Of a DNA stretch of 64,000 nucleotides, positions 1 through 7,894 are shown one piece after another (the stretch's first letter is position 1; each line of letters opens with the position of its first letter). Under the pieces are notes generated by a model. The model saw only the letters and a list, made by a program, of their open reading frames with translations. It was not told the origin of the DNA and did no database searches. The stretch lies in the NCBI RefSeq assembly GCF_037414475.1, contig NZ_CP147913.1:2666001-2730000 (forward strand), written 5' to 3'. The DNA comes from Myxococcus stipitatus. Lineage in GTDB: Bacteria; Myxococcota; Myxococcia; Myxococcales; Myxococcaceae. Made by a program: the position numbers and the translations under genes.

Positions 1-644
1 AACTCGATGCTCATCGGGCTGGCGTTCACGCCGTAGGCCGGGTCGTTCGTGGACAGACCGTCCACCACGTATCCGTTCTCAGGCGAGGTCGCGCCGTTGA
101 TGGAGACACCGTACTGGTCGTTCTGGGCGCCAGGCGCCAGCTCGGCCAGGGACTCGAAGGAGCGAGTCGCGCCCGCCTTGCCGCCCGGACGGGCGACCGC
201 GATGCGCTTGATGAACTCCTGATCCACGTTGACGCCCGTGGTCGTGGAGCCCACGTCGATGGTCGGCGGCGCGCCGACGATCTCGACGACCTCACCGAGG
301 GACTCGGGGAGCAGCTCGACGTTGACACGGATGGTGCGGTTCAGACGCAGCTGGACGTCAGAACGCGCGTACGGCTTGTACTGCTCCTTCTCGAACCGCA
401 GGGTGTACACGCCCGGCGGAAGCTGAGGAATACGGTAGTTGCCCTGAGCGTCAGTAACCACCATCTGCTCACCCTGAAGGTTGGGCGAGGTTGCGGTCAC
501 CACCACATCAGCGACAGGCTGCCGACTCTGTGAGTCGATGACCGTTCCGATCATCGTGCTCGACTGCGCGAAAGCCGCCGATCCATAAAGCAGACCTGCG
601 GCCAGGACAACTCCGGTTTCCCGGAGCACTCGGTTCAAGTGCAT
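1..644 (-). CDS. TonB-dependent receptor, N-terminal part (runs off left edge)
   Basis: This is the 5' part of a TonB-dependent outer-membrane receptor; 214 residues are visible and the barrel lies beyond the left edge. Residues 1-26 form a Sec signal peptide with a likely cut after AFA. Residues about 30-110 read as a carboxypeptidase-regulatory-like Ig-fold domain (GTVIDSQSRQPVADVVV, then DAQGNYRIPQLPPGVYTL). From about residue 115 the plug begins (EVVEIVGAPPTID, later NGATSPENGYVVDGLSTND). The start is ATG 644, with GGAGGGG six bases upstream and a good -35/-10 pair further up. It diverges from tonB-exbB-exbD-exbD, which probably energise it. The architecture resembles myxobacterial Oar-type receptors (family knowledge); the substrate cannot be told from this part. 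Confidence 0.9.
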   Translation of the reverse strand, partial: MHLNRVLRETGVVLAAGLLYGSAAFAQSSTMIGTVIDSQSRQPVADVVVTATSPNLQGEQMVVTDAQGNYRIPQLPPGVYTLRFEKEQYKPYARSDVQLRLNRTIRVNVELLPESLGEVVEIVGAPPTIDVGSTTTGVNVDQEFIKRIAVARPGGKAGATRSFESLAELAPGAQNDQYGVSINGATSPENGYVVDGLSTNDPAYGVNASPMSIE

Positions 645-687
645 ACCAGACCCCTCCAAGGTGGGCTGCAACCGAAAATGACTGGGG

Positions 688-715
688 AAAATATCCGAGG
701 TCAAGCAGTTGTCAA
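688..715 (-). promoter_or_regulatory. sigma70-type promoter of the TonB-dependent receptor
   Basis: Read on the minus strand, a perfect TTGACA (715-710) is followed after 16 bases by TATTTT (693-688), about 45 bases before the receptor start codon. The stretch is unusually AT-rich for this genome. This is pattern recognition only; the transcription start has not been observed. Confidence 0.6.
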
Positions 716-785
716 TAGACCGTTGCTTTTTGGTTACCAGTGGGGCAACTGCGCGATCAGGCCAAATCTCCTTGACCGCGCTCGC

Positions 786-813
786 TTGAACCCGGAACCC
801 GTTTCTGTATGGT
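786..813 (+). promoter_or_regulatory. candidate promoter of the tonB-exbBD operon
   Basis: TTGAAC (786-791) and TATGGT (808-813) are separated by 16 bases and lie about 60 bases before the tonB start codon. Together with the promoter at 688-715 this makes the 231-base intergenic region a divergent promoter pair, so receptor and energiser could be expressed together. Confidence 0.45.
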
Positions 814-875
814 AGCGCGCCCTTTCGATGGGGCGGGGCGTGGTGGGTGTCCACTGGTGAAGAGGAGTACAGTAC

Positions 876-1631
876 ATGTTTGATTCAGTCCTTGACCGCG
901 GCCAGGCGCCGAAAGCGCGTTTCGGAGTGGGCACCACCGTGTCGGTGATCCTGCACGCCGCGCTGTTCTTGGTGGCCTACGTCCTGTCCACGAGGCCACC
1001 GGTCGAGGAGGAGAAGGAGATCGAGGTGACGCTGAAGGCCACCATGGCCCCGCCGCCGCCTCCTCCTCCGCCGCCCCCTCCCCCCGCGGCGACCTCCAAG
1101 CCCAAGACGACTCCGAAGAAGCCCAAGAAGCCGGATGCCATCGTCCAGCCGAAGGAGATCCCGAAAGAGGTCCCGAAGGAGGTCGAGCCCACCGAGCAGC
1201 CCGAAGAGGCGGCCGAGGAGCCCACTGAAGAGGCGGTCGAGGGCGGCGTCGAGGGTGGTGTCGCCGGCGGTGTCGTGGGCGGCGTCGTGGGTGGTGTGAT
1301 CGGCGGCGTGGTCGGCGGCCAGTTGGGTGGCACCGGTACCGAAGTGCTGCCGTTCGGCGCGGGCATGACCCGCCCCGAGAAGGTCTCGGGCCCTCAGCCC
1401 GAGTACACGCGTGAGGCGCTCGAGTCGCGCGTGCAGGGAACGATGATCGTCAAGTGCGTCATCACCGTGGAAGGTCGAGTGGAGCGCTGCCGAGTCATCA
1501 AGCCCCTTCCCCACATGGAGCAGGCCGTCATGGACGCACTGACTTCGTCACGCTACAAGCCGGTGACGTTCCAGGGACGTCCAGTCCAGGTGGATTACAC
1601 CTTCACCCTGAACCTGAAGCTGCCGCGCTGA
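876..1631 (+). CDS. tonB: TonB family energy transducer
   Basis: The 251-residue protein has the TonB layout. A short cytoplasmic N-terminus is followed by one membrane anchor (residues about 19-38, VGTTVSVILHAALFLVAYVL), a periplasmic spacer and a C-terminal TonB domain (about 165-251, with SGPQPEYTREALESRVQGTM and a final YTFTLNLKLPR). The spacer contains twelve consecutive prolines (59-70), Lys-Pro and Glu-Pro rich stretches, and a Val-Gly-Gly repeat (121-152). TonB carries proton-motive energy from ExbB/ExbD to outer-membrane receptors. The ATG is preceded by GAAGAGGAG. It is the first gene of tonB-exbB-exbD-exbD and diverges from a TonB-dependent receptor. Similar proteins in myxobacteria have been tied to motility as well as transport, so its client is open. 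Confidence 0.9.
   Translation: MFDSVLDRGQAPKARFGVGTTVSVILHAALFLVAYVLSTRPPVEEEKEIEVTLKATMAPPPPPPPPPPPPAATSKPKTTPKKPKKPDAIVQPKEIPKEVPKEVEPTEQPEEAAEEPTEEAVEGGVEGGVAGGVVGGVVGGVIGGVVGGQLGGTGTEVLPFGAGMTRPEKVSGPQPEYTREALESRVQGTMIVKCVITVEGRVERCRVIKPLPHMEQAVMDALTSSRYKPVTFQGRPVQVDYTFTLNLKLPR
1236..1331 (+). repeat. Val-Gly-Gly repeat inside tonB
   Basis: Residues 121-152 of the TonB protein are eight successive four-residue units of the form GGV(x), encoded by imperfect 12-base repeats (ggcggtgtcgtg-like). It lies between the charged Pro/Lys/Glu spacer and the C-terminal domain and probably acts as a flexible linker across the periplasm. Confidence 0.8.
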
Positions 1632-1699
1632 TCCGGGCGCGCCGTAGAGAAGCACCGCCGACCACATCGCGCTCGTGAGGAGGAGCGCTAAACCAAGCC

Positions 1700-2383
1700 A
1701 TGCAATTCACTCTCATCGATATCTGGCACCACACGGGCACGTTCGCCCGTATGATCATCTTCACCCTGGCCATCATGTCGGTGGCGTCCCTGGTCGTGAT
1801 GGCGGAGCGGATGATCGTCTTCCGGAAGACCCGGTCCGACAGCCGCAACTTCGCGGCCAAGATGGGCGCCATCCTGGCGAAGGGCGACCTGACCACCGCG
1901 GCCAACACGAACCTGGGCAAGGACGTGGGCCACCTGGGCCGGGTGATCAACTCCGGTCTCACCGCGTACCGCATCAGCCCCAACAACAAGGACGTCGCGG
2001 TCGAGTCCGTGGCGCGCGCCCTGGAGCGTCAGGCGCAGCGTGAGGTGCAGAGCATGAAGCGCGGCCTGGGCCTGCTGGCCACGGTCGGCTCGACGGCTCC
2101 GTTCGTCGGTCTGCTCGGCACGACGATGGGTATCGTCAACGCGTTCCAGCTCATGGCGGCGGCCGGCTCCGGCGGTCTGGGCACCATCTCCGCGGGTATC
2201 GCCGAGGCGCTCATCACCACCGCCTTCGGTCTGCTCGTGGCCATCCCCGCCGTGATGGCGTACAACTTCCTGCAGGGCTGGGTGGATGCTCGCTCGGTGG
2301 ACATCAGCGAGTCCTCCAACGAGTTCCTCGACGTGGTGGCCCGCCACATGGGCGGCGGCGCGAGCTCCTCGCACGCGGCCTGA
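1700..2383 (+). CDS. exbB: MotA/TolQ/ExbB proton channel family protein
   Basis: This is the 227-residue channel subunit that, with ExbD, turns proton flow into work on TonB. Three membrane segments are visible: about 12-35 (MIIFTLAIMSVASLVVM), about 115-140 (LLATVGSTAPFVGLLGTTMG) and about 160-190 (ISAGIAEALITTAFGLLVAI). The second and third carry the family-typical glycine/threonine-rich faces, including the hallmark TVGSTAPFVGLLGTVxG-like motif. The length fits ExbB/TolQ. It starts 68 bases after tonB, with GAGGAGGAGCG upstream, and is followed by two exbD genes. Confidence 0.93.
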   Translation: MQFTLIDIWHHTGTFARMIIFTLAIMSVASLVVMAERMIVFRKTRSDSRNFAAKMGAILAKGDLTTAANTNLGKDVGHLGRVINSGLTAYRISPNNKDVAVESVARALERQAQREVQSMKRGLGLLATVGSTAPFVGLLGTTMGIVNAFQLMAAAGSGGLGTISAGIAEALITTAFGLLVAIPAVMAYNFLQGWVDARSVDISESSNEFLDVVARHMGGGASSSHAA

Positions 2384-2511
2384 GCAGTCACCGGCGAGCC
2401 CGGGGACGACCCGAGGCCCGCCTCCCGGCGTGAACGCGGCCCCTGAGGTCCTGGGGTCGGTGACGCCACACCGGGCGGCGGGCTTCCACCACCAGGAAGC
2501 AGGATACACGC

Positions 2512-2925
2512 ATGGGAATGTCAGCTGGCCCCAAGGGGGGCATCAAGAGCGAGATCAACGTCACGCCGCTGGTGGACGTGGTGCTGGTGCTCCTCATCAT
2601 CTTCATGGTCGTCACCCCCATGCTCCAGCGCGGCAAGTCCGTGGAGCTGCCGAAGGCCACCGAAATCGAGAAGGAAAAGGGGAAAGACTCCGACCCCCTC
2701 TACGTCTCCATCACCCCGGACAAGAAGGTGTTCGTGGAGAACGACCAGGTGGACGAGCAGGCCCTGCAGGACCGCATCGCGCAGGAGCTGTCGAAGGACC
2801 CGGGCAAGAAGATCCTGCTCAAGGGTGACAACACCGTGAACGTGGGCGACGTGCGCAAGGTGCTGGACGTGGCCCGCAAGGCCAAGGCCAAGCAGATCGC
2901 GCTCGGCGTCGAGGAGAAGAAGTAA
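2512..2925 (+). CDS. exbD: ExbD/TolR family protein, first copy
   Basis: This 137-residue inner-membrane protein has one transmembrane helix (about 18-40) containing the proton-carrying Asp at residue 22 (in TPLVDVVLVLLIIFMVVTPML), then a periplasmic domain of about 95 residues. The N-terminal INVTPLVDVVLV is the family signature. ExbD works with ExbB and TonB. The gene starts 128 bases after exbB and overlaps the second exbD by one base. The periplasmic domain (with KGDNTVNVGDVRKVLDVARKA) shows the usual ExbD/TolR fold signature. Confidence 0.93.
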   Translation: MGMSAGPKGGIKSEINVTPLVDVVLVLLIIFMVVTPMLQRGKSVELPKATEIEKEKGKDSDPLYVSITPDKKVFVENDQVDEQALQDRIAQELSKDPGKKILLKGDNTVNVGDVRKVLDVARKAKAKQIALGVEEKK

Positions 2926-3422
2926 TGGCGGGCCACAAGCAGCGCCAGTGGGTGAAGCCGCAGACGCCACCCAACTCGGAGATCAACGTCACGCCGCTGG
3001 TGGACGTGGTGTTGGTGCTCCTCATCATCTTCATGGTCGTCACGCCGCTCCTGGAGAAGGACATCCAGGTGCGTGTGCCGGACACGGAGGTGGAGGAGAA
3101 CCAGCCTCCCCCGGATCCGAATGACCAGCAGCTGGTCGTCCTCCTGGACAAGGACGGCGGCTACTCCATCAACACGGAGAAGGTCCCCGCGGGCGACTAC
3201 GTCAACCGCCTGAAGCGGATGCTGGCGGCGAAGAAGCCGGACGAGAAGGTCGTCTTCTTCATGGCGGACGACTCGACCAACTACGGCCGGCTCATCGGGG
3301 CCCTGGACGGCGCGAAGGCGGCAGGCGCCAAGGTCCTCGGCATGGCGACCGAGCTGCCGTCGAATGCCATCATCCAGGGAACGCAGGCGGTGGACACCGG
3401 CACGCCGGCCCCCGCGCCCTGA
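2925..3422 (+). CDS. exbD: ExbD/TolR family protein, second copy
   Basis: This 165-residue paralogue shares the first copy's membrane helix almost exactly (INVTPLVDVVLVLLIIFMVV, key Asp 27). It has a longer N-terminus and a different periplasmic domain, including DEKVVFFMADDSTNYGRLIG and an Ala/Pro-rich tail. Its ATG overlaps the last base of the preceding stop codon (TAATG), which suggests translational coupling. Two ExbD-type subunits with one ExbB-type subunit is a known arrangement in Gram-negative TonB systems, and it could give a mixed ExbD dimer. A perfect hairpin follows the stop codon. Confidence 0.93.
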   Translation: MAGHKQRQWVKPQTPPNSEINVTPLVDVVLVLLIIFMVVTPLLEKDIQVRVPDTEVEENQPPPDPNDQQLVVLLDKDGGYSINTEKVPAGDYVNRLKRMLAAKKPDEKVVFFMADDSTNYGRLIGALDGAKAAGAKVLGMATELPSNAIIQGTQAVDTGTPAPAP

Positions 3423-3431
3423 GCATCTCCG

Positions 3432-3452
3432 CCCGGAGTCCTACGCTCCGGG
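3432..3452. terminator. hairpin after the tonB-exbBD operon
   Basis: CCCGGAG and CTCCGGG form a perfect seven-base stem with a seven-base loop, ten bases after the second exbD stop codon. No clear T-run follows, as is common in this GC-rich genome, so it may be a weak intrinsic terminator or an RNA-stabilising end. Confidence 0.5.
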
Positions 3453-3502
3453 TTGGAGTCGCGGTTCACATTGAGAGGCTCGTCGGCTAGAGTTCACTCC
3501 TC

Positions 3503-4126
3503 ATGGCCGACGAGCTTCTCGTCTTTGAACAGACCATCGAAGCCCTCTTCCTGCGCGCGCTGCAGGGGCGACTGACGCCCGCCTGCAAGGAGCGCCTGAG
3601 GCAGGCGGGGCTCGATGTGGACCAGAAGCTCCGTCCCGCCTACTCCTTTGACTCCTGGATGGCCTTCCTGCGCATCGCCGCGGAGGAGCTCTTTCCTCGA
3701 GACTCCGTGGCCCAGGGGACGTGGAAGCTGGGCGAGGCCTACATCGAGGGCTTCCGGGAGACGATGCTTGGGCGGGCGGTGCTGTCCCTCCTCCGAGTCC
3801 TCGGACCGCGCAGGACATTGATGCGGGCCACGCAGAACTTCCGGGCGGGCAACAACTACACCGAGTCCAAGCTCACGGAGCTCAACCCCACCCAGTTCGA
3901 GCTCTGGATGAACGAGGTGGGGGCCTACCCTGACTTCACCGCGGGCATCATCCATGCGGGGCTCCGCGTCGCCGGAGCCCAGGAGGTGCGCGTGGAGCCG
4001 TCCAACTACGACGGCCATGCCTGCACCTACCGCATCAGCTGGAAGGAGGCTTCGGTCTCCTCGGGCGTCGCGGGCAGTGGGGACTCCAAGGCGGCCATGA
4101 GGTCCGGGTCCATCAGTTCCCTGTAG
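3503..4126 (+). CDS. DUF2378 (TIGR02265) family protein
   Basis: This 207-residue cytoplasmic protein belongs to the DUF2378/TIGR02265 paralogous family, which is expanded in myxobacteria and has no assigned biochemical role. Recognisable parts are the start MADELLVFEQTIEALFLRAL, the middle block FPRDSVAQGTWKLGEAYIEG, the RRTLMRATQNFRAGNNYTES stretch and the C-terminal GHACTYRISW. There is no signal peptide, membrane segment or catalytic motif. The family core ends near residue 190. The last 20 or so residues (Ser/Gly-rich) are read from DNA that also encodes the end of the convergent membrane protein, a 100-base tail-to-tail overlap. The RBS is weak. Confidence 0.85.
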   Translation: MADELLVFEQTIEALFLRALQGRLTPACKERLRQAGLDVDQKLRPAYSFDSWMAFLRIAAEELFPRDSVAQGTWKLGEAYIEGFRETMLGRAVLSLLRVLGPRRTLMRATQNFRAGNNYTESKLTELNPTQFELWMNEVGAYPDFTAGIIHAGLRVAGAQEVRVEPSNYDGHACTYRISWKEASVSSGVAGSGDSKAAMRSGSISSL

Positions 4127-4668
4127 ATGAACTCGGCGATGAGGCCCGTCAGCATCCAGATGGGCAGGATGTAGAGCGACGTCATCTGCCAGAAGATGGC
4201 GCCCGCGTCCGCGTAGTACCAGATGCGATAGCCGGTGAGCCGCTCGAGCAAGAGGCCGCTGAAGCCCTCGAAGATCAGGATGCCAATCCCATACACAGCC
4301 GCCCGAAGGCTGGCGTGCTGGTAGAGCATCCGTCTGAAAACAGGCTCCACGAAGAAGAAACATGCGACGCCGTAGATGAGGAACATCCACAGCGAGCACT
4401 GCCCGTAGGCGGTGACAGCTGGCGTGTGCCAGATGTTGTTGAGCCCCAGGCGGTCATCGACCTGCCATTGAAACTGAAACAGAGCCCCCAGGAAGGGCAC
4501 GTCCCGGGCGATACGCACCAGGTTGTAGAAGAAGATTTCCGAGCTGATGCCCACCATGCCGTAGAGGCAGAAGCGGAACACTCCGAAGGCAACCTTCATC
4601 CGCTGGCTTCGCTTCATATCAGCCCGGCGAATGCGGACCGGACGTCGACGACTCCCCTGCAACCCCAT
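4027..4668 (-). CDS. polytopic membrane protein, possibly CmpB/ABC-transporter-type-IV-like family
   Basis: This is a membrane protein of about 213 residues with five or six hydrophobic segments. The start chosen is ATG 4668 because GGGGAG lies eight bases upstream; other in-frame ATGs are at 4722, 4689 and 4617. The C-terminal half (FEGFSGLLLERLTGYRIWYY, then LPIWMLTGLIAEFIYREL) resembles the PF06541 putative ABC-transporter-type-IV family, where a Glu-rich membrane turn precedes a W-x-Y motif, but the match is from memory and moderate. No function can be given. Its 3' end overlaps the DUF2378 gene by 100 bases on the opposite strand. Confidence 0.65.
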   Translation of the reverse strand: MGLQGSRRRPVRIRRADMKRSQRMKVAFGVFRFCLYGMVGISSEIFFYNLVRIARDVPFLGALFQFQWQVDDRLGLNNIWHTPAVTAYGQCSLWMFLIYGVACFFFVEPVFRRMLYQHASLRAAVYGIGILIFEGFSGLLLERLTGYRIWYYADAGAIFWQMTSLYILPIWMLTGLIAEFIYRELMDPDLMAALESPLPATPEETEASFQLMR

Positions 4669-4889
4669 TGATTCATCTCCCCCATTCATCCCCAGATACC
4701 CGCGAAGGTACCCAAGAGCCACCCGCCCTGGCTAGAGCCCCTTCACTAATCCAGTGACTCTGGAAGCCTTGGCCCTGCCCTCGGATGGGCATCCACTCCA
4801 AGGGATTGGCTGAGACAGGCGTTTGCGGAGGCAGTCAGCGGTACGCGGGTTGCTGTGTGGGGGCTGGGACGGCGGAGGGAGGGCGGGCG

Positions 4890-6713
4890 ATGTTGGCGAG
4901 GGTACGGTCAGCGGCGTTGATGGGAATTGACGCGGTGGTGGTGGAGTGTGAGGTCGACATGGCGCTCGGGCTCCCCTACTTCAACGTGGTGGGGCTGCCA
5001 GAAGGCGCGGTGCGCGAGTCGAAGGTGCGGGTCGTCTCCGCGCTCAAGAACACGGGCTTCGAGCTGCCACAGAAGCGCGTCACGGTGAACCTGGCTCCGG
5101 CGGATTTACGCAAGGACGGCGTGGCCTTCGAGCTACCCATCGCCCTGGGAGTGCTGGCGGCGGCCAGGCTGCTCGAGGATGAGGCCCTGAGCCGCTACCT
5201 TTTTGGTGGGGAGCTGTCGCTGGATGGCTCACTCAAGCCCATCAAAGGTGTCCTGCCGCTCGCGGTGGCGGCTCGGGACAAGGGCTTCGACGGGGTCATG
5301 GTGCCCGCCGCCAATGCCGCGGAGGCGGCGCTCGTCGAGGGTTTGAAGGTGCTGCCCGTCGCGAACCTGCGCGATGCGGTGGACCACCTGACCGGGCAAC
5401 GGCTCATCTCCCCTTTCCAACGGGGTACGCCTCCCGCGGAGGCCGCTCGCGTTGGAGCCGTGCCGGACATGGCGGATGTCCGGGGGCAACCGGAGCTCAA
5501 GCTGGCCTTGGAGCTGGCGGCCGCCGGGGGGCATAACTTGTTGATGTGTGGCCCTCCGGGCTCCGGCAAGACGATGCTGGCGCGAAGGCTCCCCGGCATC
5601 CTCCCCGCGATGACCTTCTCCGAATCGCTCGAGGTGACGAAGGTCTACTCCGTGCTGGGGCTGCTCAACGAAGGACATGCGTTGGTGAGAGAGCGCCCCT
5701 TTCGAGCGCCCCACCACACGCTCTCCGACGCGGGACTCGTGGGAGGAGGCCCCATGGCACGCCCGGGTGAGCTTTCCCTGGCACACCATGGCGTGTTGTT
5801 CCTCGACGAGTTGCCCGAGTTCCGCCGCAACGTGCTGGAGGTCTTGCGGCAGCCCCTGGAGGAAGGCGTCATCCATCTCGCACGGGCCAATCAGAACCTC
5901 ACCTACCCGTGCCGGGTGATGCTGGTGGCGGCGATGAATCCGTGTCCCTGTGGCTACTTCAACGTGCCGGGGCACACCTGCACCTGTCCAGAAAACCGGG
6001 TGTTCGACTACCACGCGCGCGTCAGCGGGCCCTTGCTGGACCGTGTCGACATCACCCTGCAAACACGGCCCGTCGAGTACCACCACCTGGCACGGGCGCA
6101 GCCACAGGAGACCACCAGCCGTCACCACCGGGAGCGCGTGGAAGCCGCGAGACAACGCCAGAGGGAGCGGTATGTCGACGAGCCGCAGGTGCACTGCAAC
6201 GCCCAGCTTCCCTCACACCTGCTGCGGCGCCATTGCGTGTTGAGCCCACGCGCGGAGCGGATGCTGGAGCTGGCGGTGCGTCATCACGGGCTGTCGGCAC
6301 GCGCGCATGACCGGCTCCTCAAGCTGGCGCTGACGCGTGCCGACCTGGAGGGCCATGGTCGCATCGAAGAGACCGACATGCAGCTGGCCATCGACTGCCG
6401 GACCTTGGACCGCCGTGGCTGGCTTCACTCCAACACCCACGGAGGCACCCCACCCTCGCGAACAGGAGCGGGCTCGCGAGGATTCTTCGCGCCATCCTCT
6501 CCACGGCTCGCCGCGCGAACGTCCGGGGCCGTTCAACGAGGCGAAGGAGCCATCTCGCGTGACGACGCGGCAAGCCGCGCTGAAGGCTCGGGCGTGCCAC
6601 TTGGGAGCGACTTCCCGCCCTCCGAGGAGGAAGTGACACGAGGGAGTTCGTCCAACCTGGGCGCGGGTCCGGTGATGATGCGCGCGGACTTACCGAAGGT
6701 CAGGTACGAGTAG
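4890..6713 (+). CDS. comM: YifB/ComM family Mg-chelatase-like AAA+ ATPase
   Basis: This is a magnesium-chelatase-like AAA+ protein of the YifB/ComM family; ComM is a branch-migration helicase in natural transformation (family knowledge). The N-terminal ChlI-like domain (about 1-180; GLPYFNVVGLPEGAVRESKV) is followed by the ATPase with Walker A GPPGSGKTML (about 221-230), Walker B LFLDELPEF, the cysteine cluster NPCPCGYFNVPGHTCTC and a C-terminal MCM-like lid ending near DRRGWL. ATG 4890 is preferred over the upstream 4785 start because GGAGGGAGGG precedes it and homology begins there. From about residue 512 onward some 95 low-complexity residues follow, where the family normally ends. The last 181 bases are antisense to the end of the neighbouring dehydrogenase, so this tail may be read-through. 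Confidence 0.9.
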   Translation: MLARVRSAALMGIDAVVVECEVDMALGLPYFNVVGLPEGAVRESKVRVVSALKNTGFELPQKRVTVNLAPADLRKDGVAFELPIALGVLAAARLLEDEALSRYLFGGELSLDGSLKPIKGVLPLAVAARDKGFDGVMVPAANAAEAALVEGLKVLPVANLRDAVDHLTGQRLISPFQRGTPPAEAARVGAVPDMADVRGQPELKLALELAAAGGHNLLMCGPPGSGKTMLARRLPGILPAMTFSESLEVTKVYSVLGLLNEGHALVRERPFRAPHHTLSDAGLVGGGPMARPGELSLAHHGVLFLDELPEFRRNVLEVLRQPLEEGVIHLARANQNLTYPCRVMLVAAMNPCPCGYFNVPGHTCTCPENRVFDYHARVSGPLLDRVDITLQTRPVEYHHLARAQPQETTSRHHRERVEAARQRQRERYVDEPQVHCNAQLPSHLLRRHCVLSPRAERMLELAVRHHGLSARAHDRLLKLALTRADLEGHGRIEETDMQLAIDCRTLDRRGWLHSNTHGGTPPSRTGAGSRGFFAPSSPRLAARTSGAVQRGEGAISRDDAASRAEGSGVPLGSDFPPSEEEVTRGSSSNLGAGPVMMRADLPKVRYE

Positions 6714-7894
6714 GCCCAGTTGAGCATCACCGCCAGCTTGCTTCGGAAACCGATGAGGAACATCAGGTGGATGAAGAGCCAGGCAAACCAGGCGGAGAGA
6801 CCTGTCTGCTTGAAACGGCGGAAGGCGATGCCCACCGCGTGTCCTCGGCCAATCACCGCGTAGGAACCTCGGTCCCAGTACTTGAACGCCTCCATCGGCT
6901 GCCCCCGCAACCGGCGGAGGATGTTGCGCGCCGCGTGAGTGCCTTCCTGCATCGCCGCGGGAGCAAGTCCGGGCACGGGAGTCCCATCCGCCTGTTTGAG
7001 CGAGGCCAGGTCTCCCGCGACGAAGATGTCCTCGTGCCCCGGCACGGTCAGCTCGGGCGTCACGATGACCCGGCCCGCGCGGTCCAGCGGGACGCCCAGC
7101 GAGCGAGCCACGGGTGACGCGGCGACACCCGCGGCCCAAATCACGGTGCGAGCCTCGATGTGCTCATCCCCGATGTAGACGCCGGTCGCGTCGATGTTCG
7201 TCACTCGGGCACCGGTGCGGACCTCCACCCCCAACCGCTCCAGCGTGCGCCGGGCCTTGGTGGTGAGGTCATCGGGATAGACGGGGAGCACCTTGTCCAC
7301 GCCCTCGATGAGGATGATGCGCGCATCGCGCGTATCGATGTTCTTGAAGTCCCCTGGCAGGGAGTTGCGGCTGATCTCCGCCAGCGAGCCCGCCATCTCC
7401 ACACCCGTGGGGCCCGCGCCGATGATGACGAAGTTGAGGAGCGCGCGGCGGAGGCGCGGGTCCGGCTCCCGCTCGGCCAGCTCATAGGCCACCAGGACTC
7501 GGCGCCGAATCTCCACCGCGTCCTCGATGGACTTGAGCCCCGGTGCGAACGCCGCCCAATGGTCATTGCCGAAGTACGAGTGCGTCGCCCCGGTCGCGAT
7601 GACGAGGTAGTCGTACGTCAGCTCCCCGTCCGACAGCAGGACCCGCTTGCCCTCGGGGTCCACGCCCGTGACATCGGCCAGCACCACGGACACACCGCTT
7701 GGCCCCAACAAAGCCCGCAGCGGCGCGGCGATTTCACTGGGGCTCAGCGTCGCCGTGGCCACCTGGTACAGCAACGGCTGGAACAGGTGGTGGTTGTGCC
7801 GGTCCACCAAGGTGAGACGGACTGGCGCGTTGACGAGCTGCTGCGCGGCTCGGAGCCCGGCGAACCCTCCGCCGAGGATGACCACATGGGGCAT
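6533..7894 (-). CDS. ndh: type II NADH dehydrogenase (NDH-2, FAD-dependent)
   Basis: This is a peripheral membrane flavoprotein that passes electrons from NADH to quinone without pumping protons. The FAD-binding Rossmann motif is at the start (VVILGGGFAGLRAAQQL), a second dinucleotide motif is in the middle (IIGAGPTGVEMAGSLAEI), and the FAD-site Asp lies in EDIFVAGDLASL. A hydrophobic segment near the C-terminus (SAWFAWLFIHLMFLIGF) fits membrane attachment. The start is set at ATG 7894; an in-frame GTG at 7915 is an alternative. About 40 low-complexity C-terminal residues (SSSEGGKSLPSGTPEPSARL and beyond) lie past the usual end and overlap the yifB/comM gene by 181 bases on the opposite strand. 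Confidence 0.9.
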   Translation of the reverse strand: MPHVVILGGGFAGLRAAQQLVNAPVRLTLVDRHNHHLFQPLLYQVATATLSPSEIAAPLRALLGPSGVSVVLADVTGVDPEGKRVLLSDGELTYDYLVIATGATHSYFGNDHWAAFAPGLKSIEDAVEIRRRVLVAYELAEREPDPRLRRALLNFVIIGAGPTGVEMAGSLAEISRNSLPGDFKNIDTRDARIILIEGVDKVLPVYPDDLTTKARRTLERLGVEVRTGARVTNIDATGVYIGDEHIEARTVIWAAGVAASPVARSLGVPLDRAGRVIVTPELTVPGHEDIFVAGDLASLKQADGTPVPGLAPAAMQEGTHAARNILRRLRGQPMEAFKYWDRGSYAVIGRGHAVGIAFRRFKQTGLSAWFAWLFIHLMFLIGFRSKLAVMLNWAYSYLTFGKSARIITGPAPRLDELPRVTSSSEGGKSLPSGTPEPSARLAASSREMAPSPR

